A stretch of DNA of 64,000 bases from Vallitalea okinawensis (GTDB lineage Bacteria > Bacillota > Clostridia > Lachnospirales > PQDH01): the NCBI RefSeq assembly GCF_002964605.1, contig NZ_PQDH01000001.1, positions 682,001 to 746,000 on the forward strand. The letters run 5' to 3'. Positions 8,178 to 16,671 of the stretch are shown piece by piece; the first letter of the stretch is position 1; each line of letters begins with the position of its first letter. Made by a program: the position numbers and the translations under genes. The notes beneath the pieces were generated by a model. That model was not told the origin of the DNA. It saw only the letters and a program-made list of their open reading frames with translations, and did no database searches.

Positions 8178-10628
8178 TTATACATCTAATCCTTTTACAT
8201 TGAAGATTAAACGACCATTTCGAATACCTATTCGAACACGTTGTCCTTCTCGTACCTCACCATCTAGAATGCGTTCTGCTAACTGATCTTCAATTTGAGC
8301 TTGCATAGCCCTTTTTAATGGCCTTGCACCGTATACTTTATCAAATCCTTCATCAGCCAAAAATTCCTGTGCCTTTTCTGTTAATTCAAGTTGTATACCT
8401 AAATTTTGCTGTACACGTTTAGCCAATTGTTTGAATAAGATATCTACAATTTCTTGAATATTTTCCTTGGTTAAAGGATGGAAAACAATGAGTTCATCTA
8501 TTCGATTTAAGAATTCTGGTCTAAAAAGTCGTTTAACTTCATCCATTACATTTTTTTTCATGTCTTTGTATTCTCTTTTTTCATCTCGCTCACTGACAAA
8601 TCCTAAAGTCTTAGGCTCCACAATGTTCCTTGCTCCAACATTCGAAGTCATGATAATAACTGTATTCTTAAAGTCAACCCTTCTCCCTTGTGCATCGGTG
8701 ATATGTCCATCATCCAATACTTGTAAAAGAATATTGAAAACATCTGGATGAGCTTTTTCAACTTCATCAAAGAGGATGACTGAGTAAGGCTTTCTACGAA
8801 CTTTTTCACTGAATTGCCCACCTTCATCATAACCAACATAACCTGGAGGTGATCCTATGAGTTTGGATACACTGTGTTTTTCCATGTATTCAGACATATC
8901 CACTCGAATGAGAGCATCTTCATCACCAAACAAGGCTTCTGATAAAGCTTTACATAATTCGGTTTTACCTACACCTGTTGGTCCTAAAAATAGAAATGAA
9001 CCTGTTGGTCGTTTTGGATCTTTTAACCCTACTCGACCACGACGTATGGCCTTAGATACTGCTACAACAGCTTCATCTTGACCTACCACCCTCTCATGTA
9101 AGATTTTCTCCATGTTTTTAAGGCGCTCGCTTTCTTCTTCAGCTAATTTCTTCACTGGAATACCGGTCCAACTTGCAACGATATCCGCAATTTCTTCTTC
9201 ATTAACAATCTGATTAGATTTGGAATTATTTTGCTCCCATTCTAATTTTTCTTTTTCCAGTTGTTTTTTAATTTCATTTTGTTTTCCTTTAATGAGTCCT
9301 GCCTTCTCATATTCTTCTGTTTTGATGGCGACCTCTTTTTCTTTTTCCAATTCTTCAAGGCGTATCTCTAATTCTTTTATATTAGGTGGTGCCGTATACG
9401 TCCTAAGGCGTACTTTGGAGGCTGCTTCGTCGATTAAGTCAATAGCTTTATCAGGTAAATAGCGATCAGTAATATAACGATTAGACAACTTAACTGATGC
9501 GATAAGTGCTTCATCCGTTATGTGTACACTATGATGAGCTTCATATTTATCTTTTAAACCTCTTAATATATCGATTGCCTCTTCTTCTGTTGGTTCTTCT
9601 ACTTTAACAGGTTGGAAACGTCTTTCTAATGCTGAATCTTTCTCAATATACTTACGATATTCTTCTAATGTAGTAGCACCAATAAGTTGTAGTTCCCCTC
9701 TTGCAAGAGATGGTTTCAAAATATTAGAAGCATCAATAGCACCTTCTGCAGCACCAGCACCAACAATCGTATGCAATTCATCTATGAAAAGAATAACATT
9801 GCCTGAATGTCTTATCTCTTCTATAGCTTTTTTGATACGATCTTCAAACTCACCACGATACTTAGAGCCTGCTACCATGGATGATAGATCGAGAGCTACA
9901 ACTCTCTTCTCTTTTATGGTCTCAGGTACATTTCCTTCAATAATCTTTTGAGCTAACCCTTCAGCTATGGCCGTCTTACCTACACCTGGTTCACCAATTA
10001 AGCAAGGATTATTCTTAGTACGTCTACTTAAAATTTGAATAACACGCTCAATCTCTTTATCGCGACCAATGATAGGATCAAATTTTTGTTGTTCCGCCAT
10101 CTGAGTTAAATCACGGCTAAATTGATCCAGTGTTGGCGTAGAACTAGTCTTATCTTTCTTTTGCTTACCTTTATTTATGTTGGGGTTACCTGAAACTTCA
10201 CCTAAAATCTCTAAGATTTCTTGATACAACTTTTGAGAATTAACTCCCAAAGCTGTTAATAAACGTACTGCTATACTATCACCTTCACGCAAAAGAGCTA
10301 ATAATATATGTTCAGTACCAATATAGTTAGTGTTCATCTTAATGGCTTCTCTCAAGCTGTTTTCTAAAATCCGTTTAGCTCGAGGTGTAAAATCTTGTTT
10401 ATCAATTGTACTTCCTTGATTTTGCACACCTATATTACTAATTTTATCTGATAAAACTTCTTCTGATATCCCTTGGTCTTTAAGAGCTCGTGCTGCAACA
10501 CCTTCTCCTTCTCTTATAAGTCCTAACAATATATGTTCAGTACCTACATAACCTTGCCCAAAATTTGCAGCCGATTCTTGCGACAAAGCAATTGCCTTCT
10601 GAGCTTGTTTTGTAAATCTTGCCATCAT
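8178..10628 (-). CDS. clpC: ATP-dependent Clp protease ATPase subunit ClpC
   Basis: ClpC is the HSP100 unfoldase that feeds substrates, including McsB-tagged phosphoarginine proteins, to ClpP. The 816 aa show two N-terminal Clp repeats (1-145), the D1 AAA+ module with Walker A GEPGVGKT (212-219), a UVR/coiled-coil middle domain (KPEL-like [21 protein letters not shown]), the D2 module with GPTGVGKT (about 550) and a C-terminal D2-small domain. The length is normal. AAGGAGG is 8 nt from the first ATG. It follows mcsB by 41 bp, as in the classical operon. Confidence 0.95.
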   Translation of the reverse strand: MMARFTKQAQKAIALSQESAANFGQGYVGTEHILLGLIREGEGVAARALKDQGISEEVLSDKISNIGVQNQGSTIDKQDFTPRAKRILENSLREAIKMNTNYIGTEHILLALLREGDSIAVRLLTALGVNSQKLYQEILEILGEVSGNPNINKGKQKKDKTSSTPTLDQFSRDLTQMAEQQKFDPIIGRDKEIERVIQILSRRTKNNPCLIGEPGVGKTAIAEGLAQKIIEGNVPETIKEKRVVALDLSSMVAGSKYRGEFEDRIKKAIEEIRHSGNVILFIDELHTIVGAGAAEGAIDASNILKPSLARGELQLIGATTLEEYRKYIEKDSALERRFQPVKVEEPTEEEAIDILRGLKDKYEAHHSVHITDEALIASVKLSNRYITDRYLPDKAIDLIDEAASKVRLRTYTAPPNIKELEIRLEELEKEKEVAIKTEEYEKAGLIKGKQNEIKKQLEKEKLEWEQNNSKSNQIVNEEEIADIVASWTGIPVKKLAEEESERLKNMEKILHERVVGQDEAVVAVSKAIRRGRVGLKDPKRPTGSFLFLGPTGVGKTELCKALSEALFGDEDALIRVDMSEYMEKHSVSKLIGSPPGYVGYDEGGQFSEKVRRKPYSVILFDEVEKAHPDVFNILLQVLDDGHITDAQGRRVDFKNTVIIMTSNVGARNIVEPKTLGFVSERDEKREYKDMKKNVMDEVKRLFRPEFLNRIDELIVFHPLTKENIQEIVDILFKQLAKRVQQNLGIQLELTEKAQEFLADEGFDKVYGARPLKRAMQAQIEDQLAERILDGEVREGQRVRIGIRNGRLIFNVKGLDV

Positions 10629-10669
10629 ATTGGATTCCTCCTTCTTATTAATACTTGTTCTTATTTCAA

Positions 10670-11701
10670 CTACCCATTAGTCAATAAAGGTAATTTTTCT
10701 CGTATAAGTATCGCTCTTTTTATGTCTCTTTCATTGGAGTTCAACTCTCTCCCAGCTAGTTTTTGTAAATTTGCAGGTTGTATTCGAGTCATTAAATTGT
10801 AAATATCTAAACCACTTTTATCCATTTTTAAAACACCTAGTTCTAAGCCAACTTTTACATCAGATAACAAACTCATTGCCTCTTTTGCTGTTATCTTTCT
10901 CGCATGGCTTAAAACACCATATGAACGAAAGATCTTATCTTCAAATTCTAGTTGATCTTCTTTAATTAATTTTTGACGCACCCTTCGTTCTTGTTCAATA
11001 ATTTGACTGGTAATGTTATTCAAATTGTGTATAATATTCATCTCGGTTTCACCAAGAGTAATCTGATTAGATATCTGAAAAATACTTCCATAAGCTTCAG
11101 TACCTTCACCATACATACCTCTTACAGTAATACCAAATTTACCAATTGCCTGCAAAATAATCGAAAGCTGACCATATGCCTCAAGTGCTGGTACATGAAG
11201 CATATAAGAAGCTCTCAATCCTGTACCGACATTGGTTGGACAAGCTGTTAAATAACCATATTTTTCATTATACGCATAATTGATCTTTTCTTCAATAAGA
11301 TCATCAATTCGATTAGCCAATTCATATGCCCCTGGCATGTTCATACCATCAGTAATGCATTGTATTCGTACATGATCCTCTTCATTAATCATGACACTTA
11401 ACCCTAAATCTCTATATAGTATGACTCCACATGGAATTTGCTTTTTTAATAATTCAGGTGAAATCAAGCGCTCTTCTAAAAGAGCTAACTTCTCATTCAT
11501 GGTCAACTCTCTCAAGTTGTAAAACTCGAAATGTTCAGAGATAGGTGATGAAGCTCCCATAATGACTTCTTTAATTTCATCCATCATTTGTTCAGCCGAT
11601 ATATCTGACATACGATTAGGAAAAGGATATTTTTGAATATTTCTAGCTAAACGAATACGAGTAGTTATAATCACATCGTCGTTTTTATTTATATTACTCA
11701 T
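10670..11701 (-). CDS. mcsB: Protein-arginine kinase McsB
   Basis: McsB phosphorylates arginines on misfolded proteins and marks them for ClpC-ClpP. The sequence has the guanidino-kinase fold signatures DVIITTRIRLARNI near the N-terminus, RIQCITDGMNMPGAYE in the centre and the active-site loop LTACPTNVGTGLRAS, then MYGEGTEAYGSIFQISNQ. Its 343 aa are typical of the family. It starts one base after the mcsA stop, so the two are translationally linked; McsA is its activator. Confidence 0.93.
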   Translation of the reverse strand: MSNINKNDDVIITTRIRLARNIQKYPFPNRMSDISAEQMMDEIKEVIMGASSPISEHFEFYNLRELTMNEKLALLEERLISPELLKKQIPCGVILYRDLGLSVMINEEDHVRIQCITDGMNMPGAYELANRIDDLIEEKINYAYNEKYGYLTACPTNVGTGLRASYMLHVPALEAYGQLSIILQAIGKFGITVRGMYGEGTEAYGSIFQISNQITLGETEMNIIHNLNNITSQIIEQERRVRQKLIKEDQLEFEDKIFRSYGVLSHARKITAKEAMSLLSDVKVGLELGVLKMDKSGLDIYNLMTRIQPANLQKLAGRELNSNERDIKRAILIREKLPLLTNG

Positions 11702-11702
11702 G

Positions 11703-12200
11703 TTATTCCTCCTTTTCCAAGGCTTTGATTTGATCCCTTAATTCAACTGCATCCTCATAAGCTTCTGTCTCAATAGCTTTTTTAAGAGCTTCTTTCAAGC
11801 GATTGATCTCCCTTTTTCTTTTGATGGTTTCTCCTGCTATTTCAGGAATCTTACCTACATGTCCTGTACTGCCATGAATACGTTTCAATACATAATTTAT
11901 CTCATCATCAAAAACACGATAGCAATTGGCACAGCCTACTTTACCAATTTTTCGAAAATCTTTGTATGTCATATTGCACATAGGACATATAACTTCAGCC
12001 TTTACTTTAGATTTTTGATTTTCTTTAGATAAATCTAATAAACTTTTGAAAAAATCTTCAAAGGGATTATTCATAGTCGAATGTCCTGTCTCAGCTGCAC
12101 ATTGTTGACATAAATACATATCCACTTTATTGCCATCTTGGATGGTCTTTACTTGAATTGTTGCCGGATTAACTTTACATCGATCGCATTTCACAGTCAT
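11703..12200 (-). CDS. mcsA: McsB activator McsA (UvrB/UvrC-motif zinc protein)
   Basis: McsA is the zinc-binding activator of McsB. Four CxxC pairs are visible (CDRC, CQQC, CPMC, CANC), followed by a C-terminal UVR motif (INRLKEALKKAIETEAYEDAVELRDQI). The total of 165 aa is normal. The ATG at 12200 touches GGAGGG directly; a GTG two codons later (12194) has better SD spacing and may be the true start. It is the first gene of mcsA-mcsB-clpC. No ctsR gene or CtsR-type direct repeat is visible upstream. Confidence 0.9.
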   Translation of the reverse strand: MTVKCDRCKVNPATIQVKTIQDGNKVDMYLCQQCAAETGHSTMNNPFEDFFKSLLDLSKENQKSKVKAEVICPMCNMTYKDFRKIGKVGCANCYRVFDDEINYVLKRIHGSTGHVGKIPEIAGETIKRKREINRLKEALKKAIETEAYEDAVELRDQIKALEKEE

Positions 12201-12279
12201 CCCTCCATGCTTTTATTGTCATTTAGAGTTTGCTTCATATATATTGTTAACATCGTCAACTAAAGAAGTATTATTAATT

Positions 12280-12308
12280 ATATTATATACTATTTGAAAA
12301 AATTTCAA
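12280..12308 (-). promoter_or_regulatory. Predicted vegetative promoter of mcsA-mcsB-clpC
   Basis: On the minus strand TTGAAA (12303-12308), 17 nt, then TATAAT-like TAATAT (12280-12285). It lies 80 bp upstream of mcsA. Confidence 0.55.
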
Positions 12309-12357
12309 TATATATATTGAATTTAATAAAAGATATGTCCTTTTTTTAAATGTATTA

Positions 12358-12386
12358 TAGCCAGCTAAAGATCCATTAGCTGGCTA
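12358..12386 (-). terminator. Hairpin terminator after the MarR gene
   Basis: An 11-bp perfect stem (TAGCCAGCTAA / TTAGCTGGCTA) has a 7-nt loop. The T-tract is weak, so efficiency is uncertain. Confidence 0.65.
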
Positions 12387-12401
12387 GTTATTATTGAACC
12401 A

Positions 12402-12836
12402 TTAATCCAATAATTTTCTTAATGTTTTTTCTAAGGTATTGTATTCTTCCTCTGACAGCTTTTGTTGCATACGATCAATTATGTCATCGAAAGCATTCAT
12501 TTCAGCTTCTCCAATTTTTTTAGCTTTGTCCGTTAACTCTAAAAAATAGACTCTTCCATCTAATTCAGATTTTATCTTTCTTACATGTCCAGACTTGATC
12601 AGCTTATTAATAGCAATTGTAACAGTAGGCTTTGTTAGATTAGTGGCTTGAGCTAACTTTGTGACAGTAGGTTGATCCATCATACTGATATGATGTATAA
12701 AATGAAACTGACCATAAGTGATACTGCTTAGTTCTTCTTTTGACATCAACTTCTCTTTATGAAATTTGATTATATCCGACATAATGGTTGTTAACTCATC
12801 CAAAACCTGATTAAATTCCATAGCAATCTCCTTCAA
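12402..12836 (-). CDS. MarR family transcriptional regulator
   Basis: The 144-aa protein has the winged-helix core of MarR: QPTVTKLAQATNLTKPTVTIAINKLIKSGHVRK (recognition helix about residues 70-80) and the wing ELDGRVYFLELTDKAKKIGEAE. It is expected to act as a dimeric repressor of the drug-exporter-like gene upstream. It lies 80 bp behind the MFS gene on the same strand, so the two probably share a transcript. Long inverted repeats in front of the MFS gene are a plausible operator. Confidence 0.85.
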   Translation of the reverse strand: MKEIAMEFNQVLDELTTIMSDIIKFHKEKLMSKEELSSITYGQFHFIHHISMMDQPTVTKLAQATNLTKPTVTIAINKLIKSGHVRKIKSELDGRVYFLELTDKAKKIGEAEMNAFDDIIDRMQQKLSEEEYNTLEKTLRKLLD

Positions 12837-12916
12837 CCGTTATGTCATTATTTTATACTTTTTATTTCCATTTATCAAGTATTCCTTTATGGACTCTTCC
12901 ATTCGTTATGTTCCTA

Positions 12917-14182
12917 CTAATGACCTATCTCTTCTTGAGATGCTAATCGTGATTCATGTCGCATAAATGGAACATGTACAGCTAACTTTAAGATCATCCC
13001 AACTAATAATAATCCAAAAACCAATAAAAGCTGATCATTCTCAATCAGATAACCATAAGCAAACATCCCTATTATACGAGATAATGAAAAAGTCATAATC
13101 AAAATGGATGTAAATCTTCCTAGTTTATCCTGTGAAACTTCCGTTTGATAGAAACTACAGAAAAAGACGCCATAAAAATCAAAGGATAAAAACATAATAA
13201 AACTAGCTGCTGATAGATAGGCTACAGGTGACCAGAAGTGCCCCGCAATAAAACTGCTAAAGACTGGAATAGCTAACAAGCTAAACACGCCTACAGCACA
13301 AATCATTCCTATAATACCATAGTTAATATTTTGAGCAACTGTACGGCGACTTCTGTAATAAAGAGCTAGGAAGCCAGCAATAATAGCCCCTGCCGAGATA
13401 CAGCTTCTTACAATACCATAGTGATATTCTGGTGCTCTAAAAACCATCACCAACAAATAAATAACACAAACCTCCATGAATGGAAATAGAAATAAATGAG
13501 TCAAGTTACCATTAATGACTAATGATTTTAACTGAGTATCATGTAGTATAACTGCTATCCCTTCTTTTATATCTTTTCCGATATTTAAATGACCTGTTTT
13601 AACATGATCTTCAAAGACCATAAAATATTCAAAAACAGCTGAAAAGAAAAAAGTAAGGCCATCAACTAATAGAATAATTGGTAATCCATATACCCCGAAC
13701 AGAATACTACCAGCTAGAGGACTCACCACACTTATAATATTAGTAATGGTACGACTCATGGCATTAGCCTCAGAAATCAGTGCTTTCTCCAATATTAATG
13801 GAAATATCGTTGTAATGGCTGGTCCAAATAAGGTATCGCATATGGCGAAAAAAATGATGACCACATAGATCATATAAAGCTTTATCCCTGATGTAAGAGC
13901 TATCATAAAGAGGGTTAACAACAATAGAGCTCTTATAATATCCAATACAATGATTAGATGCTTTTTTTTCATTCGGTCTACAGCAATCCCTGCAAAAGGT
14001 GATAAGAAAATCCTTGGAATAAATGATACCGCCATAACGCTACTGAATTGCAATGCTGACTGCGTCAAGACAAGAACATAGAGAGAGAAAGCAGTAGTCA
14101 ACATGATATCTCCAAATATTGAAGTATTGTTTCCTATAAGATAAAATAAAAAATTCTTATTCTTTAACACTTTAAAATTCAT
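12917..14182 (-). CDS. MFS transporter, MFS_3 (enterobactin-exporter-like) family
   Basis: The 421-aa protein has about 12 hydrophobic segments and is a predicted proton-coupled exporter in the cytoplasmic membrane. Motif A is present as GIAVDRMKKKHLI (between TM2 and TM3), and the family-typical start is FKVLKNKNFLFYLIGNNTSIFGD. Substrates of this group include drugs and siderophores; the actual one is unknown. I chose the ATG at 14182, which has a G-rich SD 5 nt upstream, over the GTG at 14194. The MarR gene follows in the same direction. Confidence 0.8.
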   Translation of the reverse strand: MNFKVLKNKNFLFYLIGNNTSIFGDIMLTTAFSLYVLVLTQSALQFSSVMAVSFIPRIFLSPFAGIAVDRMKKKHLIIVLDIIRALLLLTLFMIALTSGIKLYMIYVVIIFFAICDTLFGPAITTIFPLILEKALISEANAMSRTITNIISVVSPLAGSILFGVYGLPIILLVDGLTFFFSAVFEYFMVFEDHVKTGHLNIGKDIKEGIAVILHDTQLKSLVINGNLTHLFLFPFMEVCVIYLLVMVFRAPEYHYGIVRSCISAGAIIAGFLALYYRSRRTVAQNINYGIIGMICAVGVFSLLAIPVFSSFIAGHFWSPVAYLSAASFIMFLSFDFYGVFFCSFYQTEVSQDKLGRFTSILIMTFSLSRIIGMFAYGYLIENDQLLLVFGLLLVGMILKLAVHVPFMRHESRLASQEEIGH

Positions 14183-14196
14183 TATATCCCCCACTA

Positions 14197-14236
14197 ACTA
14201 TAAATAGTTTGTTTTATCTAACTAACCATTTATAGT
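14197..14236 (-). promoter_or_regulatory. Dyad operator region of the MFS-marR operon
   Basis: A 9-bp inverted repeat (ACTATAAAT 14197-14205 / ATTTATAGT 14228-14236) encloses a shorter dyad, TAGTT/AACTA (14205-14224). The position right upstream of the start and the MarR gene in the operon suggest autoregulation. Confidence 0.5.
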
Positions 14237-14271
14237 CTAATGGAAATCTTTACAAATGTCAATAAAAATAT

Positions 14272-14311
14272 AATAAAATAAAGGCTATCCTTTCATAACC
14301 TTTACTTTATT
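14272..14311 (-). terminator. Terminator after the 52-aa gene
   Basis: A 13-bp stem with one G-U pair (AATAAAATAAAGG on the plus strand pairs with 14299-14311) is followed by a T-rich stretch on the minus strand. Confidence 0.6.
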
Positions 14312-14328
14312 ATTTTTGACACACTCAA

Positions 14329-14487
14329 TTAATTCATTATTTTACTTTCAATCTTCTCAAGTCTGTTGCCTATGCTTTTAATTTCTTCTATTAATAGCTC
14401 AAGGTTACTCTCTAATTTCTCAAGTTTTTCCTTATGTAACTTTTTTTCTTCTTTTACTAACTGAATACTATATGGATCTGAACTCAT
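14329..14487 (-). CDS. Small coiled-coil protein, 52 aa
   Basis: This short open frame starts at an ATG with GGGGAGAG just upstream and ends before a hairpin terminator. The protein begins MSSDPYSIQLVKEEKKLHKE and continues as a highly charged heptad-like helix (LEKLESNLELLIEEIKSIG, then NRLEKIESKIMN). Leu/Ile spacing fits a parallel coiled coil from about residue 10 to the end. I do not recognise the family. It is flanked by the MFS operator and the Gly/Tyr-rich gene. The SD, terminator and heptads together argue for a real gene. Confidence 0.6.
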   Translation of the reverse strand: MSSDPYSIQLVKEEKKLHKEKLEKLESNLELLIEEIKSIGNRLEKIESKIMN

Positions 14488-14574
14488 TACTCTCCCCCTC
14501 TCTTTTTTTATTTGTGCGACATATTATTACCTTATTATACCATAGCTAATGATTTCTATACAGTATGGTTGTCT

Positions 14575-14603
14575 AAAAAAAACTACCACTTAAGTGGTAG
14601 TTT
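14575..14603 (-). terminator. Rho-independent terminator after the Gly/Tyr-rich gene
   Basis: A perfect palindrome (AAACTACCACTT / AAGTGGTAGTTT) is followed on the minus strand by six T. Confidence 0.85.
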
Positions 14604-14615
14604 ACGGGAGAAATA

Positions 14616-14912
14616 TTAATAAAAACATCCTCTATTTAAGAGTATTATATTTACAGCACATACTGCACGTCTTGTACCACAGCAAGGATAACCACAGAAG
14701 CCTCCATAGCCTCCATAACCACCGTATCCACCGTATCCACCATATCCACAAAAGCCACCGTAACCATAGCCACCATATCCTCCGTAGCCATAGCCTCCAT
14801 AGCCTCCATAGAAAGGTCGTCCTATGAAACCGCATGGATTGCAACAACAACAGCAACCTCTACCAAATCCACGACGGCCAAATCCATATCCGTATCCGTA
14901 TCCATATGACAT
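14616..14912 (-). CDS. Gly/Tyr/Cys-rich small protein, probable spore-surface protein
   Basis: The 98-aa protein is almost pure low complexity: GYGYGYGFGRRGFGRG, a run of five Cys (CCCCC, residues about 20-24), then about ten GGYGGYGYGG-type repeats and a short tail with two CC-containing patches (CGYPCCGT). Such Gly/Tyr-rich, Cys-rich proteins are typical of cross-linked spore coat or crust layers; this is inference. Antisense frames across the repeat are shadows. AAAGGTGG precedes the ATG. A SigK-like promoter lies 43 nt upstream, supporting late sporulation expression. Confidence 0.75.
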   Translation of the reverse strand: MSYGYGYGYGFGRRGFGRGCCCCCNPCGFIGRPFYGGYGGYGYGGYGGYGYGGFCGYGGYGGYGGYGGYGGFCGYPCCGTRRAVCAVNIILLNRGCFY

Positions 14913-14954
14913 AGATAATTTCCACCTTTCATAAAAAAAAACTATTTCTTACTA

Positions 14955-14982
14955 TATCATATGAAAATAAAAGGTGTCTGGT
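14955..14982 (-). promoter_or_regulatory. SigK-like promoter of the Gly/Tyr/Cys-rich gene
   Basis: On the minus strand AC (14981-14982), 17 nt, then CATATGATA (14955-14963), an exact CATANNNTA -10. Confidence 0.55.
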
Positions 14983-15058
14983 GATAGGATTGTCCCAACT
15001 AGGATATATTATGGGGTAAAGGGACTATCTCACATATTGATAAATAATTGAACCCTCT

Positions 15059-15391
15059 TTAATGTGTATAATCAATAATTCTAATATCATTACCGATTCT
15101 ATTTTTAATTGCTGTTTTCATTTGCTCTACATTTGGACAAGGAATTCCAATAGGGTTTCCTTTAGTAATACATGAAGCTAGTACAATTGTATCAGCTCCT
15201 CTTTTCACCATCATTTCTGCTCTTGTAACTGCTTTCTTCCCAGGGCATCCACCACATGTAGTCACCCCTATTACTTCTATATCTTCTTCTACTCCATCAA
15301 ATGCACACTTTTTATTCTTCATTGCTTTAAAGCAAGTTGTAGCAGGACACATATCTTCAGTCTGCATACAACGAATTAAGCCTACTTTCAT
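15059..15391 (-). CDS. CGGC domain-containing protein
   Basis: The 110-aa protein carries the CGGC-domain hallmarks: MKVGLIRCMQTEDMCPATTCF at the start, TTCGGCPGKKAV in the centre and LASCITKGNPIGIPCPN near the end. At least seven conserved Cys suggest metal binding or redox chemistry; the family is common in anaerobes and has no established function. I chose the ATG at 15391, 9 nt behind GGGAAGG, over the GTG at 15400 that touches it. It stands alone between two terminators' worth of non-coding DNA. Confidence 0.8.
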   Translation of the reverse strand: MKVGLIRCMQTEDMCPATTCFKAMKNKKCAFDGVEEDIEVIGVTTCGGCPGKKAVTRAEMMVKRGADTIVLASCITKGNPIGIPCPNVEQMKTAIKNRIGNDIRIIDYTH

Positions 15392-15525
15392 CGGATACAC
15401 CCTTCCCAGAATACAAATTATACAAGTATACCTTATCTAACTTTTATATTATATCATGATATAAATTAAGATTGTTATTTGATTCTCTTATGATACTTTA
15501 TAATAATGAATAATTCTAACTAAAG

Positions 15526-15560
15526 AAATGCCATATCTAGATAACTTAGATATGGCATTT
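15526..15560 (-). terminator. Hairpin terminator after the lipoprotein gene
   Basis: A perfect 14-bp stem (AAATGCCATATCTA / TAGATATGGCATTT) with a 7-nt loop lies 8 bp after the stop codon. Confidence 0.8.
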
Positions 15561-15567
15561 CTATTGA

Positions 15568-16557
15568 TTAATTGGATTGAATAAGTTGATCAGTAACATA
15601 TTCACCCTCATCAAAAATAATGAAATCAAAAGGTATTGGTTCACTATTATCTTGTGATTGATAATAGACATCCTCAATTCTTATGCTCTCAATTATATAT
15701 CTGTTAAGAAAGCTCTGAACAGGAACAATAATTTGATTACTTCCTTGAGTTAATGTACTTGTTGGGACTATCCCTTTCCAATCATATTTTGTTGTATCAA
15801 TAACCAAAGTGGTTTGGTGATCTTCATCACTTGAAAACAGAAGCCCCTCTATTCCTTCTTCCTCATGTACCATAATATTCAATATAAAATAAGCTTCATG
15901 ATTATTATAAAGAATTTTATCTAATGCAATTTTGATCTTAGGCACATGACCTTCTGTAGCATAATTAATATCTGATTGGTCATAATCTAACTCCTTTATG
16001 CCTAAGTACTTTTTATAACACACTCGCCATCCGAGTTCATCATCGAATGCAAGCCGTATGTAATTATATTCAAGAACATATTCCTGTCCATTGAGGAAAC
16101 GGCGTTCTTCAAAATGTCCACCTACGAACTTTGTATTGGGATAGAATTCACTCTCTTCTTCTGACATGTCTCCCATTATAAAACTTACCATTTCATAGTT
16201 GTTTTCTATGTGCTCTCTTTCTTGCGCTTTCATTGCTTCATAAGGATCATCAAATCCAAAGGCTACATAAGATTCTTTCCAAAGCATTTCAGCCATTTTC
16301 TCATAATCTCTCTTTAGCTGTGCATTCAGATAATCATAAATGATATTCTCCACTTCCTCGTAGTCAATCACAAAATCATCTTCTTCTACTTCTGTATCTA
16401 CTGTTTTCTTTTCTACTTCTAGCTTAACTTCTGATTGTTCAATTTTTGAATTTTCATTTACTTTAAGATTAACCTCATCGCCCATTTCCGAAGTACATCC
16501 AATTAAAATTAGTAATAAAAGAGTCAGTACCAACAAATACATTCGTAATTTCTTCAT
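15568..16557 (-). CDS. Lipoprotein of unknown function
   Basis: The 329-aa protein has a lipoprotein signal (MKKLRMYLLVLTLLLLILIGC, lipobox LIGC with Cys 21), so it should be anchored on the outer face of the membrane. A Lys/Glu-rich linker (residues 25-60) leads to a domain starting IDYEEVENIIYDYLNAQLKRDYEKMAEMLW, which resembles NTF2-like/DUF-type extracellular domains, and then a beta-rich C-terminal domain. No family is recognised with confidence. It is monocistronic. Confidence 0.65.
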   Translation of the reverse strand: MKKLRMYLLVLTLLLLILIGCTSEMGDEVNLKVNENSKIEQSEVKLEVEKKTVDTEVEEDDFVIDYEEVENIIYDYLNAQLKRDYEKMAEMLWKESYVAFGFDDPYEAMKAQEREHIENNYEMVSFIMGDMSEEESEFYPNTKFVGGHFEERRFLNGQEYVLEYNYIRLAFDDELGWRVCYKKYLGIKELDYDQSDINYATEGHVPKIKIALDKILYNNHEAYFILNIMVHEEEGIEGLLFSSDEDHQTTLVIDTTKYDWKGIVPTSTLTQGSNQIIVPVQSFLNRYIIESIRIEDVYYQSQDNSEPIPFDFIIFDEGEYVTDQLIQSN

Positions 16558-16627
16558 AACTTCCCCCTCTTATTAATACAAAAGTAGTATACCTATTATA
16601 CCACTAAATCAATTATTTTACATTAAA

Positions 16628-16666
16628 ACACCCCCTTATTCCAAATACACTTGAATAAAGGGGTGT
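16628..16666 (-). terminator. Hairpin terminator after the lacI-type gene
   Basis: A 14-bp stem with one wobble (ACACCCCCTTATTC / GAATAAAGGGGTGT) closes the sugar-utilisation cluster. Confidence 0.8.
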
Positions 16667-16671
16667 AGCCT

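Noticed and set aside
14594-14827. Plus-strand His-rich frame opposite the Gly/Tyr gene
   Set aside because: It is the antisense of the GGY repeats; no SD, and its composition follows from the repeat.
14640-14840. GGY repeats as a CRISPR array or tandem DNA repeat
   Set aside because: The period is short and irregular, follows codons, and lacks spacers; it is a coding repeat.
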